Shown here: piece by piece, positions 9,417-19,600 of the stretch
Layout: each line of letters starts with the position of its first letter
Numbering within the stretch: the first letter of the stretch is position 1
Program-made: the position numbers and the translations under genes
Assembly: GCF_004212635.1 (NCBI RefSeq)
Contig: NZ_PSRT01000038.1
Location: 1-63,640 of the forward strand
Reading direction: 5' to 3'
From: Bradyrhizobium genosp. SA-3
Lineage (GTDB): Bacteria; Pseudomonadota; Alphaproteobacteria; Rhizobiales; Xanthobacteraceae
Length of the DNA stretch: 63,640 nucleotides
The notes under the pieces: generated by a model
Told to the model about the DNA's origin: nothing
Databases searched by the model: none
Seen by the model: only the letters and a program-made list of their open reading frames with translations

Positions 9417-9647
9417 TCAACCCTGAGAGGAAATGGTGATCAACAAGTTCGTCAGGCATGCCACTTGAGCCTTGCCAGCCGCGGTACGCTCCAGGATGAG
9501 TTTGGCGATTGCTGTGCGATTTTCCGGATTTCGCATCGATGGGGGTAGCGCGGTGACCGCGCCATCATAAAGGCTTCCCAGGACGGAAAGCTCTTCCGGA
9601 TCGAACACCCCGCTGCATTGCTCCAACGTCAGCTCCTTGTTTGTCAT
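9417..9647 (-). CDS. small hypothetical protein, 76 aa
   Basis: Starts MTNKELTLEQCSGVFDPEEL and continues VLGSLYDGAVTALPPSMRNP..IAKLILERTAAG. The start at 9647 fits the natural N-terminus, though the ribosome-binding site is weak; a longer frame to 9839 is less likely. Its C-terminal half matches the product at 3033-3410. It lies upstream of the nolA promoter on the same strand. Function unknown; a small helical cytosolic protein is predicted. Confidence 0.55.
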   Translation of the reverse strand: MTNKELTLEQCSGVFDPEELSVLGSLYDGAVTALPPSMRNPENRTAIAKLILERTAAGKAQVACLTNLLITISSQG

Positions 9648-10219
9648 TGCGTCAGGGCACCGCACGTCGTCAAGACGTTTGGCTGCGGTAGGGCCGAAAG
9701 AAGTCAGACCGGCGGCGCAGAGCGACGAGGGTGCGATGTACTCCAGGGTGATGCGACAGGGCAACACGCGTGCGAGATGCTTGCTTCGACAGCGCAAGAG
9801 ATCGTGGTCATATGCATGATCGATGACCACCACGCTCACTGTGCATGGTGGTACTTCTGCGAAGAAGCCGAATCGTCTCCCTCAACGGGAGCCACTACTG
9901 ATTCGGAGAGTTGACGACGACATCCCCCGTACCGATCCTAGCTGTATCGAGGCCCGGCGGCCGGGGTTGCAACGTAAGGCCTGGCTTGGCAGTGAACGCG
10001 TCGCTCCGTCCCTGTCTCTAAAACCAGGCCAACAGTCTGAGCCGCCGCTCGCATGTCGCGCCTAATGCCAACATGCGAAAGAGCGACACAACGTCGTCAT
10101 GATAGCCGTCCGCTGCGAGGGCCTCTATCCAGCGACAATGAGTTCGAGCGAGGCGAGCCTGAATTGTCTGCGTTGAGACATGCGTTGAGATATGAGGTTC
10201 GCAGCCGTTGCGAACGTCC
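9648..10219. other. intergenic, no gene
   Basis: No supported coding sequence. An inverted repeat ACCACCA...TGGTGGT at about 9828-9854 could form a hairpin; it lies beyond the nodD2 3' end, too far for a clear terminator role. Confidence 0.4.
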
Positions 10220-11212
10220 TTACGACAAAGGCGAGACAGATCGTGCGAAATCTCCGGCAGTATCCGCTCGTTCCGAAGTGCAGATGATGGAGGGCTCTTG
10301 TGCAGTTGCCATGCGGGTGGCCTCCTGCAACAATATCTCTCGCATCCAGAGGCTTTCCGGGTCGCTGTTGTGAAGCACGGGCCATTGGACTGCCTCAGTG
10401 AAGGCGGGGAATGGCTGCGGAAGCTCGGCAATCCGAAGGGGCATCGTTCTTTGGAAATGCTTTACGAGCCCTAATGGCATCGTCCCTATGCGGTTCGTAT
10501 CTACCAGTAGGAGCGGGATCATGCTGAAGCTCTGCACGAGAATGTCGATGCGCCGATTGAGGCCGAGATCGAGTAAAAAGGATTCCTCGATCGGCGTCTT
10601 GCGCGCAGCTCCGAGCTTAACCGCAACGTGGCCCATCGACATATACCGATCAAATGTAAGCCGCGGTAGTAGGTGGCTGTTCGTGCAGCAGCCTACGCAG
10701 ACGAGTCTCTCCTCGAATAGGGCCGCCCTGGGGTGCGCGCTGGACATGAATAATTCCGGCAAGATAACAAAATCGACTTCGCCGCGGCGGAGAAGCTCAT
10801 CGTGCTCATCGGTGAGCGCCACAAGTTCGAAGCTGACGGCGGGCGCTTCTCGCGCGACGCGCTCCACGACATTTCGGAAGAATACGACTGTTATGAAATC
10901 AGAAAGGCCGATCCGGAATCGCCGATTCGATCGAGCTGGGTCGAACACGTCCCGCGCCATAATTGAGAGCTCAATGTGCATTAGAGCCTCGCGCACAGGA
11001 GCTGCGAGTCCTTCCGCGCGTGAGGTCGGGACAAGTTCCCGCCCCCTCATCCCAAACAGCTCATCACGGAAATAGGAGCGCAGCCGGGCAACGGCTGCGC
11101 TCATGGCCGGCTGACTGAGGTTAATCTTGCGTGCCGCTGCGGTGAGGTTGCGCTCGGTCATTAGAGCATCCAGCGCGACGAGAAGATTTAGATCTAGACC
11201 TTTGAAACGCAT
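10220..11212 (-). CDS. nodD2: NodD2, LysR-type regulator of nod genes
   Basis: A 330-residue LysR-family activator. The N-terminus [20 protein letters not shown] and the helix-turn-helix [24 protein letters not shown] are NodD signatures; the remainder is the effector-binding domain. The start at 11212 was chosen because it matches the NodD1 N-terminus; an upstream in-frame start gives an unrelated 14-residue extension. It differs from the adjacent NodD1 through most of the effector domain and has a longer, unrelated C-terminal tail ([20 protein letters not shown]). In B. japonicum NodD2 represses nod genes and is tied to NolA and cell density. It is called nodD2 here because it is the copy next to nolA and far from the nod box. 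Confidence 0.9.
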   Translation of the reverse strand: MRFKGLDLNLLVALDALMTERNLTAAARKINLSQPAMSAAVARLRSYFRDELFGMRGRELVPTSRAEGLAAPVREALMHIELSIMARDVFDPARSNRRFRIGLSDFITVVFFRNVVERVAREAPAVSFELVALTDEHDELLRRGEVDFVILPELFMSSAHPRAALFEERLVCVGCCTNSHLLPRLTFDRYMSMGHVAVKLGAARKTPIEESFLLDLGLNRRIDILVQSFSMIPLLLVDTNRIGTMPLGLVKHFQRTMPLRIAELPQPFPAFTEAVQWPVLHNSDPESLWMREILLQEATRMATAQEPSIICTSERADTAGDFARSVSPLS

Positions 11213-11379
11213 TCTTCTTATCCGGCACAAACATCCTTGCGGCGCATACGACAAGCGGCGACGGCTGCGTCTGAAGCGGTCCTATTGGCTCGCCGAATGG
11301 ACATCGGTTCCATCGTGCGATCGCGTAAAGACGCTCGCGAAGTGACCGCAAGAATGGAGAGCAACGCGGTAGGCCGATC

Positions 11380-11539
11380 AGCAGCGGCCGGAAACCGTCA
11401 GGAGTCCCGAAGCTGATCGGTCTCGCTGCTTCCGGCGGGCCCGGTCAGTTCGTTAATGGCAGATCAACCCCAGCGTCCGGCCAGCGCCGTGAGTTCGCCA
11501 AAGCGCCCATCGACGGCCGCGTAGCGCAGCGTTAGTCAC
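11380..11539 (-). pseudogene. 5' remnant of a second nolA
   Basis: Downstream of the copy-C element the minus strand reads GTGACTAACGCTGCGCTACG, then CGTCGATGGGCGCTTTGGCG, GAACTCACGG. With one base removed this encodes RRWALGELTALAG, matching RRWRIGELAEATG of nolA, and the following ~60 bases also align with nolA with indels. No frame remains open. It is a decayed duplicate of the nolA promoter and 5' end lying between nodD2 and nodD1. Confidence 0.6.
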
Positions 11540-11551
11540 GGCGGTTAACCT

Positions 11552-11579
11552 ACAACCTGACGCAGTGTGCGGTTCAAGC
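11552..11579 (-). promoter_or_regulatory. MerR-type promoter element, copy C (remnant)
   Basis: Minus strand: -35 TTGAAC, 19-bp spacer, -10 TAGGTT. The central dyad is damaged (ACACTGCGT instead of ACGTNACGT), as expected since it heads only the nolA remnant. It could still reduce or guide transcription toward nodD2. Confidence 0.55.
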
Positions 11580-11848
11580 GATTTTATCGGGCAAGCTAAA
11601 CATTATTGTGCTTGAGGAGGCGTGTTCTGCCGCGTAGTGCCTGGCCTCACCTGTTTGCAGTGCAAGCGAATCCAACCACACCTGCGAGGTCACCACGCTC
11701 ACCACTCGGCAAGTCTTCCCGACCGATCGCCGCCTCGCGGCGGTCTCTGGCAGCTTCGCCCCAGAGACGTTGAACTGACGAAAGGGGCCGAGCACGTCGA
11801 AGGAGTTATAGCGTATTTGGAACTTTCCGAGCGCGGCTTATGGCGAGC

Positions 11849-12793
11849 CTAGCAGCGCCGGCGAGTTGGAGGCTCCTGATGCCCAGATGCCATGTTGGAC
11901 GCCTCCTCCAGCAATATCCGCCGCATCCAAATGCTCGCCGGGTCGGTATTGTGAAACGCAGGCCACTGCAAAGCCTCGGTGAATGTGGGCAGGGGAAGCG
12001 GTGGCTCGACGATCCGCAGTGGCATCCGCTTTTCGAAGTGTCTGGCGAGCCGTAAGGGCATTGTGCCGATCCGGCCCGTGTCCAACAATATGGGCGGAAT
12101 CAGGCTAAAGCCCTGCACAACGACCTCAATGCGTCTCTTGAGGCCGTGCTCAAGCAAAAACCATTCTTCTAGGTTTGGTCTCAGGGCTCGTCCGAACTTG
12201 GCCGTAACGTGCCCCATCGAAATGTATTTTTCGAACGTAAGCTGCCGCGATAGCTGTTTGTTCGCGCGGCAGCCCACGCATACGAGGGTCTCGTCGAACA
12301 GCGTCGCCTTAGGGTGCGCGCTCGACATGAACAATTCCGGCAGAATGAGAAAGTCGACCTCGCCGCGGCGGAGCAGCTCATCGGGTTCATCGGAAAATGG
12401 CAGCAATTCGAACCGCACCGCGGGAGCTTCCTGCGCAACACGGTCCACGATTCTACGAAAAAAGACGATTGTCATGAAATCGGAGAGAATGACCCTGAAG
12501 CGTCGGCTCGATTGAGTCGGGTCGAATGCGTCCCGTGATATGATCGAGAGTTGGATGTGCAGCAGGGCCTCGCGAACCGGACCTGCAAGCGCCTCCGCGC
12601 CAGGTGTCGGGACGAGCTCGCGACCTCTCATGGTAAATAGTTCATCGCGGAAATAGGTGCGCAGCCGCGCGATCGCAGCGCTCATAGCGGGCTGGCTCAG
12701 GTTAATTTTGCGCGCCGCCGCTGTGAGGTTGCGCTCCGTCATCAGAGCATCGAGCGCAACGAGAAGATTTAGATCAAGTCCCTTGAACCGCAT
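11849..12793 (-). CDS. nodD1: NodD1, LysR-type flavonoid-responsive nod activator
   Basis: A 314-residue NodD, starting [20 protein letters not shown] with the same helix-turn-helix as NodD2. The gene diverges from the nod operon, and the nod box lies just upstream of its start, the classic arrangement that allows NodD to bind between the two genes. In rhizobia NodD activates nod boxes with plant flavonoids or isoflavones. Length (about 310) is typical. Confidence 0.93.
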   Translation of the reverse strand: MRFKGLDLNLLVALDALMTERNLTAAARKINLSQPAMSAAIARLRTYFRDELFTMRGRELVPTPGAEALAGPVREALLHIQLSIISRDAFDPTQSSRRFRVILSDFMTIVFFRRIVDRVAQEAPAVRFELLPFSDEPDELLRRGEVDFLILPELFMSSAHPKATLFDETLVCVGCRANKQLSRQLTFEKYISMGHVTAKFGRALRPNLEEWFLLEHGLKRRIEVVVQGFSLIPPILLDTGRIGTMPLRLARHFEKRMPLRIVEPPLPLPTFTEALQWPAFHNTDPASIWMRRILLEEASNMASGHQEPPTRRRC

Positions 12794-12803
12794 GTTGTGA
12801 GTC

Positions 12804-12851
12804 TATCCATCGTGTGGATGTGTTCTATCGAAACAATCGATTTTACCAAAC
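12804..12851 (+). promoter_or_regulatory. nod box
   Basis: Matches the ~47-bp nod box: ATCCAT...GTGGATG, then ATCGAAACAATCGATTTTAC and CAAA. It contains the conserved A-T-C-N9-G-A-T dyads recognised by NodD. It directs rightward transcription of the nod operon and overlaps the nodD1 upstream region. Confidence 0.93.
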
Positions 12852-13244
12852 TGCGGGATGTTGGATAGCAAACATCAGTTTGTAAAAGTAATCAGGCATA
12901 CCACGATGGCTGCTGGTCGCTCCCGCGGGCTCAGAGAAAAACTTCTGGACGTGCGAGCAGCACGCCGCATCCGTTTCGAGGGCGGCTATGGGCGCGCCGT
13001 GCGAGCCACGTCGATTCTTCTCAGCGCGAAGCTCGCTCAATGGGATACCAGGCGGATCCCGATAAACCTTGGTTTGCGTATTCCATCCGTTTCCATATTG
13101 GAGGTTTACTCGCGTACACTTGAGAGGGCGTTCAGCCTCATTCTAGTGTCGCGAAATAGCGGCAGGCGCAGATTGCGGATGCCAAGCATTTCAGGCGAAT
13201 CTCCAAATGGCTCGCCTGTTCACCGCATTCAGGGCGTGTCGAAG

Positions 13245-13574
13245 ATGCATAAGAACCAGTTTGATCTGATGCCGCTCCGATGCGCCATCGATGAGGCCCC
13301 GCGCATCGATGGCCTGCCTTCAGACGTCAAAACATCGACAGCGATGCTGGACGAGGCGGAAAAGCGCCGTGGTGCAGACAGGTTCTGGTTAGTCCAATCG
13401 CTTCGTCGGCATCTTCCGGCCTATCGCGCGCAGGGCATTGGTCGGGTGACGACGCGAACGATGCGATCGCTTCATCGCGAGAGAAGGCGCGAGGCGCGGT
13501 GCAGGCGAGGGGTGCCGAGCTCCGACGGGGCATGGCAGCGCCATTTCAGTGTGGACCGGCGCTTTGGCGGGTAG
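13245..13574 (+). CDS. nodY/nodK-position protein
   Basis: A 109-residue basic protein starting MHKNQFDLMPLRCAIDEA, the first gene after the nod box and 54 bp before nodA. B. japonicum has nodY and B. elkanii has nodK at this position; both are unrelated, strain-specific and not essential for basic nodulation. I cannot tell which family this is. The frame is open upstream to 12858, but a start there would lie only a few bases past the nod box, before the expected transcription start. The start at 13245 was therefore chosen, although its ribosome-binding site is poor. The C-terminal third is very Arg-rich, so the 3' part may not be native. Confidence 0.45.
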   Translation: MHKNQFDLMPLRCAIDEAPRIDGLPSDVKTSTAMLDEAEKRRGADRFWLVQSLRRHLPAYRAQGIGRVTTRTMRSLHRERRREARCRRGVPSSDGAWQRHFSVDRRFGG

Positions 13575-13628
13575 CGAGTTCACGTGACCATCTCCGCTCT
13601 TAATTCCACTGGCGCAAGGAAGCCCGCC

Positions 13629-14261
13629 ATGAACATTGCCGTATCCCGGACTGCGGAAGCTCCTTCTGCACGCGCTCAAGTGCAGTGGAGCCGTCGCTGG
13701 GAAAACGAATTGCAGCTCACCGATCATGCCGAACTCGCCGAGTTCTTCCGCAAGAGTTACGGGCCGACCGGTGCGTTCAATGCGCAGCCATTTGAGGGCA
13801 ACCGAAGTTGGGCCGGGGCGAGGCCTGAGGTCCGCATTATCGGTTACGACGCGCGCGGGGTAGCCGCTCATGTCGGGCTACTACGCCGCTTCATCAAGAT
13901 TGGCGGGGTCGATCTACTCGTTGCCGAACTGGGGTTATATGCGGTGCGTCCGGATCTCGAAGGGCTGGGAATCAGCCACGCAATGCGCGTGACGTATCCG
14001 ATACTGCAGGAGCTTGGGGTTCCATTCGGCTTCGGTACGGTTCGGCCTGCGCTTGAGAAACATATGACTCGACTGGTCCAAAGGCAGGGGCTCGCCACCC
14101 TCATGTCTGGCATTCGCGTCCGCTCCACGCATCCGGATGTCTATCCCAGTTTGTCGCCGATCCGCATCGAAGACGTGATCGTGGTGGTTTTCCCGGTTGG
14201 ACGCTCGATAAGCGAGTGGCCGGCAGGGACGATCATCGATCGGAACGGGCCTGAGCTGTGA
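13629..14261 (+). CDS. nodA: NodA, Nod-factor N-acyltransferase
   Basis: A 210-residue NodA, the normal length. It transfers a fatty acyl chain to the free amino group of the deacetylated chitooligosaccharide, in the cytosol. Start [20 protein letters not shown] at 13629 with an AGGAA site; the in-frame ATG-like upstream start at 13584 would add 15 residues not found in NodA. Seen: [41 protein letters not shown] (acetyltransferase-like core) and [13 protein letters not shown]. Its stop overlaps the nodB start by four bases, indicating translational coupling. Confidence 0.95.
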   Translation: MNIAVSRTAEAPSARAQVQWSRRWENELQLTDHAELAEFFRKSYGPTGAFNAQPFEGNRSWAGARPEVRIIGYDARGVAAHVGLLRRFIKIGGVDLLVAELGLYAVRPDLEGLGISHAMRVTYPILQELGVPFGFGTVRPALEKHMTRLVQRQGLATLMSGIRVRSTHPDVYPSLSPIRIEDVIVVVFPVGRSISEWPAGTIIDRNGPEL

Positions 14262-14917
14262 AAGCGCTTTTCCCCCTATCTGCTGTCCGCTGCGACTACG
14301 CTGACGTGAGCGGAAGTCGCCCTGTCTATTTGACCTTTGACGATGGGCCAAATCCATTCTGCACGCCAGAGGTGCTCGATGTGCTGGCGCAACATGGGGT
14401 TCCGGCGACGTTCTTCGTCATCGGCACGTACGCGGCCGACCAACCTGAACTCATTCGACGAATGATTGCGGAAGGGCATGAGGTTGCGAACCACACGATG
14501 ACGCATCCAGATCTATCCAGATGCGGACCTGCGGAGGTGCACGATGAAGTGCTGACGGCGAGCGAGGCGATCCGTTTGGCGTGCCCGCAGGCCTCGCCCA
14601 GGCACATGCGAGCACCTTACGGCATATGGACACAAGAGGTGCTCGCTATGTCAGCGAGCGCTGGTCTTACAGCTGTGCACTGGTCGGTCGATCCGAGAGA
14701 TTGGTCCCGCCCCGGGGTCGATAGAATTGTGAATTCAGTACTGGCGAGCGTTCGCCCGGGTGCAATCGTGCTCCTGCACGACGGATATCCTCCCGATGAG
14801 GAGAGACTGTGCACTGATGCCACGCTGCGTGATCAGACCACGATGGCGCTGTCATATCTGATTCCGGCATTACAACGGCGCGGGTTTGTAATCCGTCCAC
14901 TTCCTCAACTTCACTGA
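14258..14917 (+). CDS. nodB: NodB, chitooligosaccharide deacetylase
   Basis: A 219-residue polysaccharide deacetylase (CE4) that removes the acetyl group from the non-reducing GlcNAc. The GTG start overlaps the nodA stop. Motif 1 is [10 protein letters not shown], with catalytic/metal Asp residues. Motif 2 is [14 protein letters not shown], supplying the metal-binding His pair. APYGIWT carries motif 3, and [14 protein letters not shown] and VLLHDGY the later ones. All catalytic motifs are intact. Confidence 0.95.
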   Translation: MKALFPLSAVRCDYADVSGSRPVYLTFDDGPNPFCTPEVLDVLAQHGVPATFFVIGTYAADQPELIRRMIAEGHEVANHTMTHPDLSRCGPAEVHDEVLTASEAIRLACPQASPRHMRAPYGIWTQEVLAMSASAGLTAVHWSVDPRDWSRPGVDRIVNSVLASVRPGAIVLLHDGYPPDEERLCTDATLRDQTTMALSYLIPALQRRGFVIRPLPQLH

Positions 14918-14934
14918 ACAAAAACTGAGACCCT

Positions 14935-16311
14935 ATGGACCTGCTCGCTACAACCAGCGCTGTCGCCGTTTCGTCTTATGCGCTGCTCTCGACTATCTAC
15001 AAAAGCGCGCAAGCGCTTTATGCCCAGCCGGCGATTAAGTCATCGCTGCAGGACAAGCCGGTACAATCCGAGGTGGTCCTTCCCACTGTGGACGTCATCG
15101 TGCCGTGCTTCAACGAGGATCCAAACACGCTCGCCGAATGTCTGGAGTCGCTTGCGAATCAAGACTATGCCGGAAAGCTACAGGTCTATGTGGTCGACGA
15201 CGGATCTGAAAATCGCGACGTTGTCGCGCCTGTACACAAGATCTATGCAAACGATCCGAGATTCAGCATCCTCTTGCTGGCAAAGAACGTTGGGAAGCGC
15301 AAGGCGCAGATCGCTGCAATACGCAGCTCATCCGGGGACCTGGTGCTCAACGTGGACTCGGATACGATACTTGCTGCTGACGTTGTCACGAAGCTTGTAT
15401 TGAAGATGCATGACCCGCAAGTCGGTGCGGCCATGGGTCAGTTGATAGCGAGCAATCGCAGCGAAACCTGGCTGACCAGGCTGATCGACATGGAATACTG
15501 GTTGGCGTGCAACGAAGAGCGCGCGGCACAGGCTCGTTTCGGTGCCGTCATGTGCTGCTGCGGCCCATGTGCCATGTATCGTCGCTCCGCGCTCGCCTTG
15601 CTTCTTGATCAATACGAAGCGCAATTCTTTCGTGGGAAGCCGAGCGATTTCGGCGAGGATCGCCATCTAACGATCCTCATGCTCAAGGCGGGGTTTCGAA
15701 CCGAATACGTCCCGAACGCAATCGCAGCAACAGTCGTCCCGGACAGTCTTGGGCCATATCTGCGTCAGCAACTCCGCTGGGCGCGCAGTACCTTTCGGGA
15801 CACGTTTCTTGCATTACGCCTGCTGCCAGAGCTCGATGGCTATCTGACGCTAGACGTTATCGGGCAAAATCTCGGCCCGTTGCTTCTCGCCCTTTCATCC
15901 CTGGCTGCGCTCGCGCAGTTCCTAATCGGCGGCTCTGTACCCTGGTGGACGGGATTGACGATTGCAGCAATGACAATGGTCCGGTGCAGTGTGGCAGCCC
16001 TTCGTGCTCGCGAACTGCGGTTTCTCGGCTTCTCGCTCCACACACCGATCAATATCTTTCTCTTACTTCCTTTGAAGGCTTATGCGCTTTGTACATTGAG
16101 CAACAGCGATTGGCTATCGCGCAAGATCGCCAATGTGCCGGCCGAAGGGGAAAAGCAGTCTGTCATCCCGCACCCGAACGCTGGACGAAGTCCTGCAATT
16201 ATGGGAGGGATGTCTGGCACAATTTGTAAGGCGGGAGTTTCGCACCGTCCATCGAGCCTGGCAGCGACGAAGAGTGTTTGCGGTCGCGATCGTTCGACTG
16301 CCTACAAATAG
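14935..16311 (+). CDS. nodC: NodC, N-acetylglucosaminyltransferase
   Basis: A 458-residue GT2 processive synthase that builds the chitin backbone in the inner membrane. Seen: one N-terminal membrane segment, PTVDVIVPCFNEDPNTLAEC, VDDGS, NVDSDT (DxD), SDFGEDRHLT (catalytic Asp) and QQLRWARSTF (QxxRW), then a hydrophobic C-terminal region (LLLALSSLAALAQFLIGGSV onward). Start 14935 is 17 bp after nodB. The C-terminal tail after SDWLSRKIANV is short and variable; B. japonicum NodC is somewhat longer. Confidence 0.95.
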   Translation: MDLLATTSAVAVSSYALLSTIYKSAQALYAQPAIKSSLQDKPVQSEVVLPTVDVIVPCFNEDPNTLAECLESLANQDYAGKLQVYVVDDGSENRDVVAPVHKIYANDPRFSILLLAKNVGKRKAQIAAIRSSSGDLVLNVDSDTILAADVVTKLVLKMHDPQVGAAMGQLIASNRSETWLTRLIDMEYWLACNEERAAQARFGAVMCCCGPCAMYRRSALALLLDQYEAQFFRGKPSDFGEDRHLTILMLKAGFRTEYVPNAIAATVVPDSLGPYLRQQLRWARSTFRDTFLALRLLPELDGYLTLDVIGQNLGPLLLALSSLAALAQFLIGGSVPWWTGLTIAAMTMVRCSVAALRARELRFLGFSLHTPINIFLLLPLKAYALCTLSNSDWLSRKIANVPAEGEKQSVIPHPNAGRSPAIMGGMSGTICKAGVSHRPSSLAATKSVCGRDRSTAYK

Positions 16312-16322
16312 GTGGTTGTTTC

Positions 16323-16952
16323 ATGACCCTGGACACAAACCATCAGCTATTAGAGCGAGAGTTGGCTGTCGACGATCCATGGCGCCTCGACAGTAGTTCG
16401 TTCGAACAGGAGCGGTACGCGCAAATGCTCCGGATGTCGCGTTGCAACGGAGATGTTGCGCATGCCCTCGAAGTAGGATGTGCAGCCGGTGCATTCACGG
16501 ACATGCTGGCGCCGCTATGCAAACGACTCACCGTGGTCGATGTCATGCCGCAGGCGATCGAGCGAGCGCAACTCCGGACAAGGAAGTGGTCACATATCAC
16601 GTGGGTGACCTGCGACATTCAGCGGTTCTCGACCATTGAGCAGTTCGATTTGATCGTCGTGGCCGAGGTTCTTTACTACCTCAAGGACATTGTCGAGATG
16701 CATGCGGCTATCCGCAATCTGGTGAGTATGCTTGCGCCAAATGGAGCTCTGATTTTCGGGTCCGCACGTGATGCCACATGTCAACGTTGGGGTCATGCTG
16801 CTGGTGCCGAAACGGTGATCGCTCTCTTCAACGAGAACCTATCGGAGGTCGATCGTCTGCACTGCCACAGCGAGTCGGTCAACGAAGACTGCTTGATCGT
16901 CCGCTTCCAGAAACCGGGTCACTCGTCAGAACAATCAAACGTCGGTCACTAG
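16323..16952 (+). CDS. nodS: NodS, SAM-dependent N-methyltransferase
   Basis: A 209-residue methyltransferase that N-methylates the non-reducing glucosamine of the Nod factor. Class I SAM motif ALEVGCAAGAFTDML, acidic loop VVDVMPQAIERA, and FDLIVVAEVLYYL as motif II/III. The start MTLDTNHQLLERELAVDDPW at 16323 lies 11 bp after the nodC stop; a longer frame from 16278 overlaps nodC and is not NodS-like. Full-length and apparently functional. Confidence 0.93.
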   Translation: MTLDTNHQLLERELAVDDPWRLDSSSFEQERYAQMLRMSRCNGDVAHALEVGCAAGAFTDMLAPLCKRLTVVDVMPQAIERAQLRTRKWSHITWVTCDIQRFSTIEQFDLIVVAEVLYYLKDIVEMHAAIRNLVSMLAPNGALIFGSARDATCQRWGHAAGAETVIALFNENLSEVDRLHCHSESVNEDCLIVRFQKPGHSSEQSNVGH

Positions 16953-16965
16953 GCCAGGGGGTCGT

Positions 16966-18675
16966 ATGCGCATCTGCGGCATCAAATTAACACATGACGG
17001 GGCAATTGCTGTCGTCGAGGACGGGCGGCTTGTCTTTTGCACCGAGCAAGAGAAGCGCGGCAACAGTCCACGCTATCAGTCCGTCGACAATCTCGATGCA
17101 GTCGTGCTCGCCTTGGCGGAGCATGGTCTGGATCCGCGGGATATCGATCAGTTCGTCATCGATGGCTGGGATGGTGAGATCGAGTCGCAGTTCCATGTCA
17201 ACAGTGGAGCTGTGCCGATCTCATTGAAAGGGGCGCCATATGTCGAGCGCCATGCTGAGGGCCTTCTTGATTCCGTCGACGGCTTTGGCCTGATCCTCGG
17301 CGGCAAGGTGTTCCCATATAAGAGCTACCCGCACGTCACGGGCCACGTTACGTCTGCATATAGCACCAGTCCCTTTGCCACCGCGGGAAAACCCGCGTTC
17401 TGTCTGGTATGGGACGGCTGCATCTTTCCACGTCTTTATTATGTCGAACCTCGGCGGGCACGGCTCATTGGATCCCTGTTTCCGATGATCGGCCATGCCT
17501 ATGCTGCCGCGGGCCTTCACTTCGGGCCTTACAGACAGCCGAACCGCTCCAGTTGGGATTTGGGCATCGCCGGCAAGCTGATGGCCTACATCGCGCTTGG
17601 CTCTGTCGACGAAAGCATCGTGGCAGTGTTTCAGGAGCTCTATGAAAAGCGCTTCGCGGCCGACACGGAGCAGGCTCGTCGCTACCGCGCGGACATCAAC
17701 AATGCGGAATCGTCTCTTGCAGCTATCCACGACTTCTTCGAGGCAAGCGCATTGCGCCTGACGGCCAAGCGAGCGGAGGACGTCCTCGCGTCGTTTCATG
17801 TGTTCCTGGAACGTCTTCTTGTCAAGGAAATCGCGATGGTTCTGCTGCGGCACTCGTCGCTTCCGGGAGCGCGAAATCTATGTGTCGCCGGAGGCTGCGG
17901 TCTCAATATCAAGTGGAACAGCGCGCTTCGTGCGACGGGATTGTTCGATGATGTCTGGGTGCCGCCGTTTCCGAATGACAGCGGTTCGGCAATCGGCGCT
18001 GCTTGCGGTGCGATGGCGGCGCAAAATGGCTTCGGGCCGTTGGAATGGTCAGTCTACAGTGGTCCGGCCCTGCAGGACAGCGAGCTTCCGTCGGACTGGG
18101 CGGCCGCGCCGTGCAGTCTGCGAGAACTAGCGGCGATTCTCGCCGACAACAAGCCGATCATCTTCCTTTCCGGCCGCGCCGAGCTTGGGCCGCGGGCGTT
18201 GGGCGGGAGAAGCATTCTTGCAGCCCCAAGCTCCCCGGCAATGAAAGATCATCTCAACGACATCAAGCGTCGCGAGCACTTCCGACCGGTGGCGCCGATT
18301 TGTCTGGAGGATCGGGCGCCGGAGATCTTCAGCCCAGGCACGCCAGATCCTTACATGCTGTTCGATCACCAGACCCGGGCGGAATGGCGCGACAAGATCC
18401 CCGCTGTGATCCATCTTGACGGCTCGGCGCGCCTGCAGACAATTTCCCGCAACTCTCCGCACCAAATCGCCGCGCTTCTCGTCGAATTTGAGCAACTCAC
18501 GGGCATTCCGCTGCTCTGCAACACGAGCGCCAACCTCCACGGACGCGGATTCTTCCCGGATGCTGCGGCGGCCTGCCAATGGGGGCGTGTCGAGCATGTG
18601 TGGTGCGACGGCGTGCTCTGGACCAAAACGGCCGTCAAGAAGCCATCGTCTGCGGAACGACTTCTGTCAGCCTAA
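16966..18675 (+). CDS. nodU: NodU, Nod-factor 6-O-carbamoyltransferase
   Basis: A 569-residue carbamoyltransferase of the NodU/TobZ family, adding a carbamoyl group to the non-reducing sugar from carbamoyl phosphate. Start [20 protein letters not shown] with a strong GGGGG-type site at four bases. Seen: [17 protein letters not shown] (N-terminal, YrdC-like/Kae1-like HxxxH), [35 protein letters not shown] and [12 protein letters not shown]. Two bases separate its stop from the nodI start codon region, indicating one operon. Confidence 0.95.
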   Translation: MRICGIKLTHDGAIAVVEDGRLVFCTEQEKRGNSPRYQSVDNLDAVVLALAEHGLDPRDIDQFVIDGWDGEIESQFHVNSGAVPISLKGAPYVERHAEGLLDSVDGFGLILGGKVFPYKSYPHVTGHVTSAYSTSPFATAGKPAFCLVWDGCIFPRLYYVEPRRARLIGSLFPMIGHAYAAAGLHFGPYRQPNRSSWDLGIAGKLMAYIALGSVDESIVAVFQELYEKRFAADTEQARRYRADINNAESSLAAIHDFFEASALRLTAKRAEDVLASFHVFLERLLVKEIAMVLLRHSSLPGARNLCVAGGCGLNIKWNSALRATGLFDDVWVPPFPNDSGSAIGAACGAMAAQNGFGPLEWSVYSGPALQDSELPSDWAAAPCSLRELAAILADNKPIIFLSGRAELGPRALGGRSILAAPSSPAMKDHLNDIKRREHFRPVAPICLEDRAPEIFSPGTPDPYMLFDHQTRAEWRDKIPAVIHLDGSARLQTISRNSPHQIAALLVEFEQLTGIPLLCNTSANLHGRGFFPDAAAACQWGRVEHVWCDGVLWTKTAVKKPSSAERLLSA

Positions 18676-18676
18676 G

Positions 18677-19597
18677 ATGAACATGTCCACGGTAGCGATC
18701 GACCTTGCCGGCGTGAAAAAGTCATTTGGCGACAAGATCATCGTCAATGAACTGTCGTTCTCGGTTGCGCGCGGAGAATGCTTCGGCCTGCTTGGGCCAA
18801 ATGGAGCAGGCAAGAGTACGATTGCGCGTATGCTCCTCGGCATGATTTCGCCGGACGCAGGCAAGATTACGGTCCTCAATGAGCCTGTGCCTTCCCGCGC
18901 TCGTGTGGCGCGTGTGCGCATCGGCGTGGTGCCGCAGTTCGATAACCTTGAACTCGAGTTCACCGTGCGAGAGAATCTGCTTGTGTTTGGCCGCTATTTC
19001 GGCATGAGCGCTCGCAAGATCGAGGCGATCGCGCCCTCGCTGCTCGAGTTTGCGCGTCTCGAAAGCAAGGCGAACGTGCGCGTCTCTGAGTTGTCCGGTG
19101 GCATGAAGCGGCGGCTGACGCTGGCGCGTGCCTTGATTAATGATCCACATCTACTCGTGATGGACGAGCCGACGACTGGTCTGGATCCACATGCACGCCA
19201 CCTGATTTGGGAACGCCTGCGGGTTCTGCTTGCGCGTGGCAAGACGATTCTCTTGACCACTCACTTCATGGAAGAGGCCGAACGCCTGTGCGATCGGCTG
19301 TGCGTCCTTGAGAGTGGGTGCAAGATCGCCGAAGGCAAGCCCGACGCCTTGATCGACGAGCATATCGGCAGCAACGTGATCGAAATCTATGGCGGTGATC
19401 CACATCAGCTCCGTGAGCTGATCAGGCCTTATGCGCGGCACATCGAAGTGAGTGGAGAGACGCTTTTTTGTTATGCGCCATATCCGGAGCAGGTACGCGT
19501 GCACCTGCGCGGGCGAGCGGACCTTCGCGTTCTGCAGCGCCCGCCCAATCTCGAAGACGTGTTTTTGCGGTTGACCGGGCGCGAGATGGAGAAATGA
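18677..19597 (+). CDS. nodI: NodI, ABC-transporter ATPase for Nod-factor export
   Basis: A 306-residue ATPase, normal length. Walker [17 protein letters not shown], signature [17 protein letters not shown], Walker [13 protein letters not shown], and H-loop TTHFMEEAE. It works with NodJ to export lipochitooligosaccharides. Start 18677 (MNMST) follows the nodU stop by one base; ATG 18683 is an alternative. A longer in-frame reading overlapping nodU is spurious. Confidence 0.95.
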   Translation: MNMSTVAIDLAGVKKSFGDKIIVNELSFSVARGECFGLLGPNGAGKSTIARMLLGMISPDAGKITVLNEPVPSRARVARVRIGVVPQFDNLELEFTVRENLLVFGRYFGMSARKIEAIAPSLLEFARLESKANVRVSELSGGMKRRLTLARALINDPHLLVMDEPTTGLDPHARHLIWERLRVLLARGKTILLTTHFMEEAERLCDRLCVLESGCKIAEGKPDALIDEHIGSNVIEIYGGDPHQLRELIRPYARHIEVSGETLFCYAPYPEQVRVHLRGRADLRVLQRPPNLEDVFLRLTGREMEK

Positions 19598-19600
19598 GCG

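Noticed and set aside
12858..13244. Upstream extension of the nodY/nodK-position frame
   Set aside because: A start only a few bases after the nod box would precede the expected transcription start; treated as leader.
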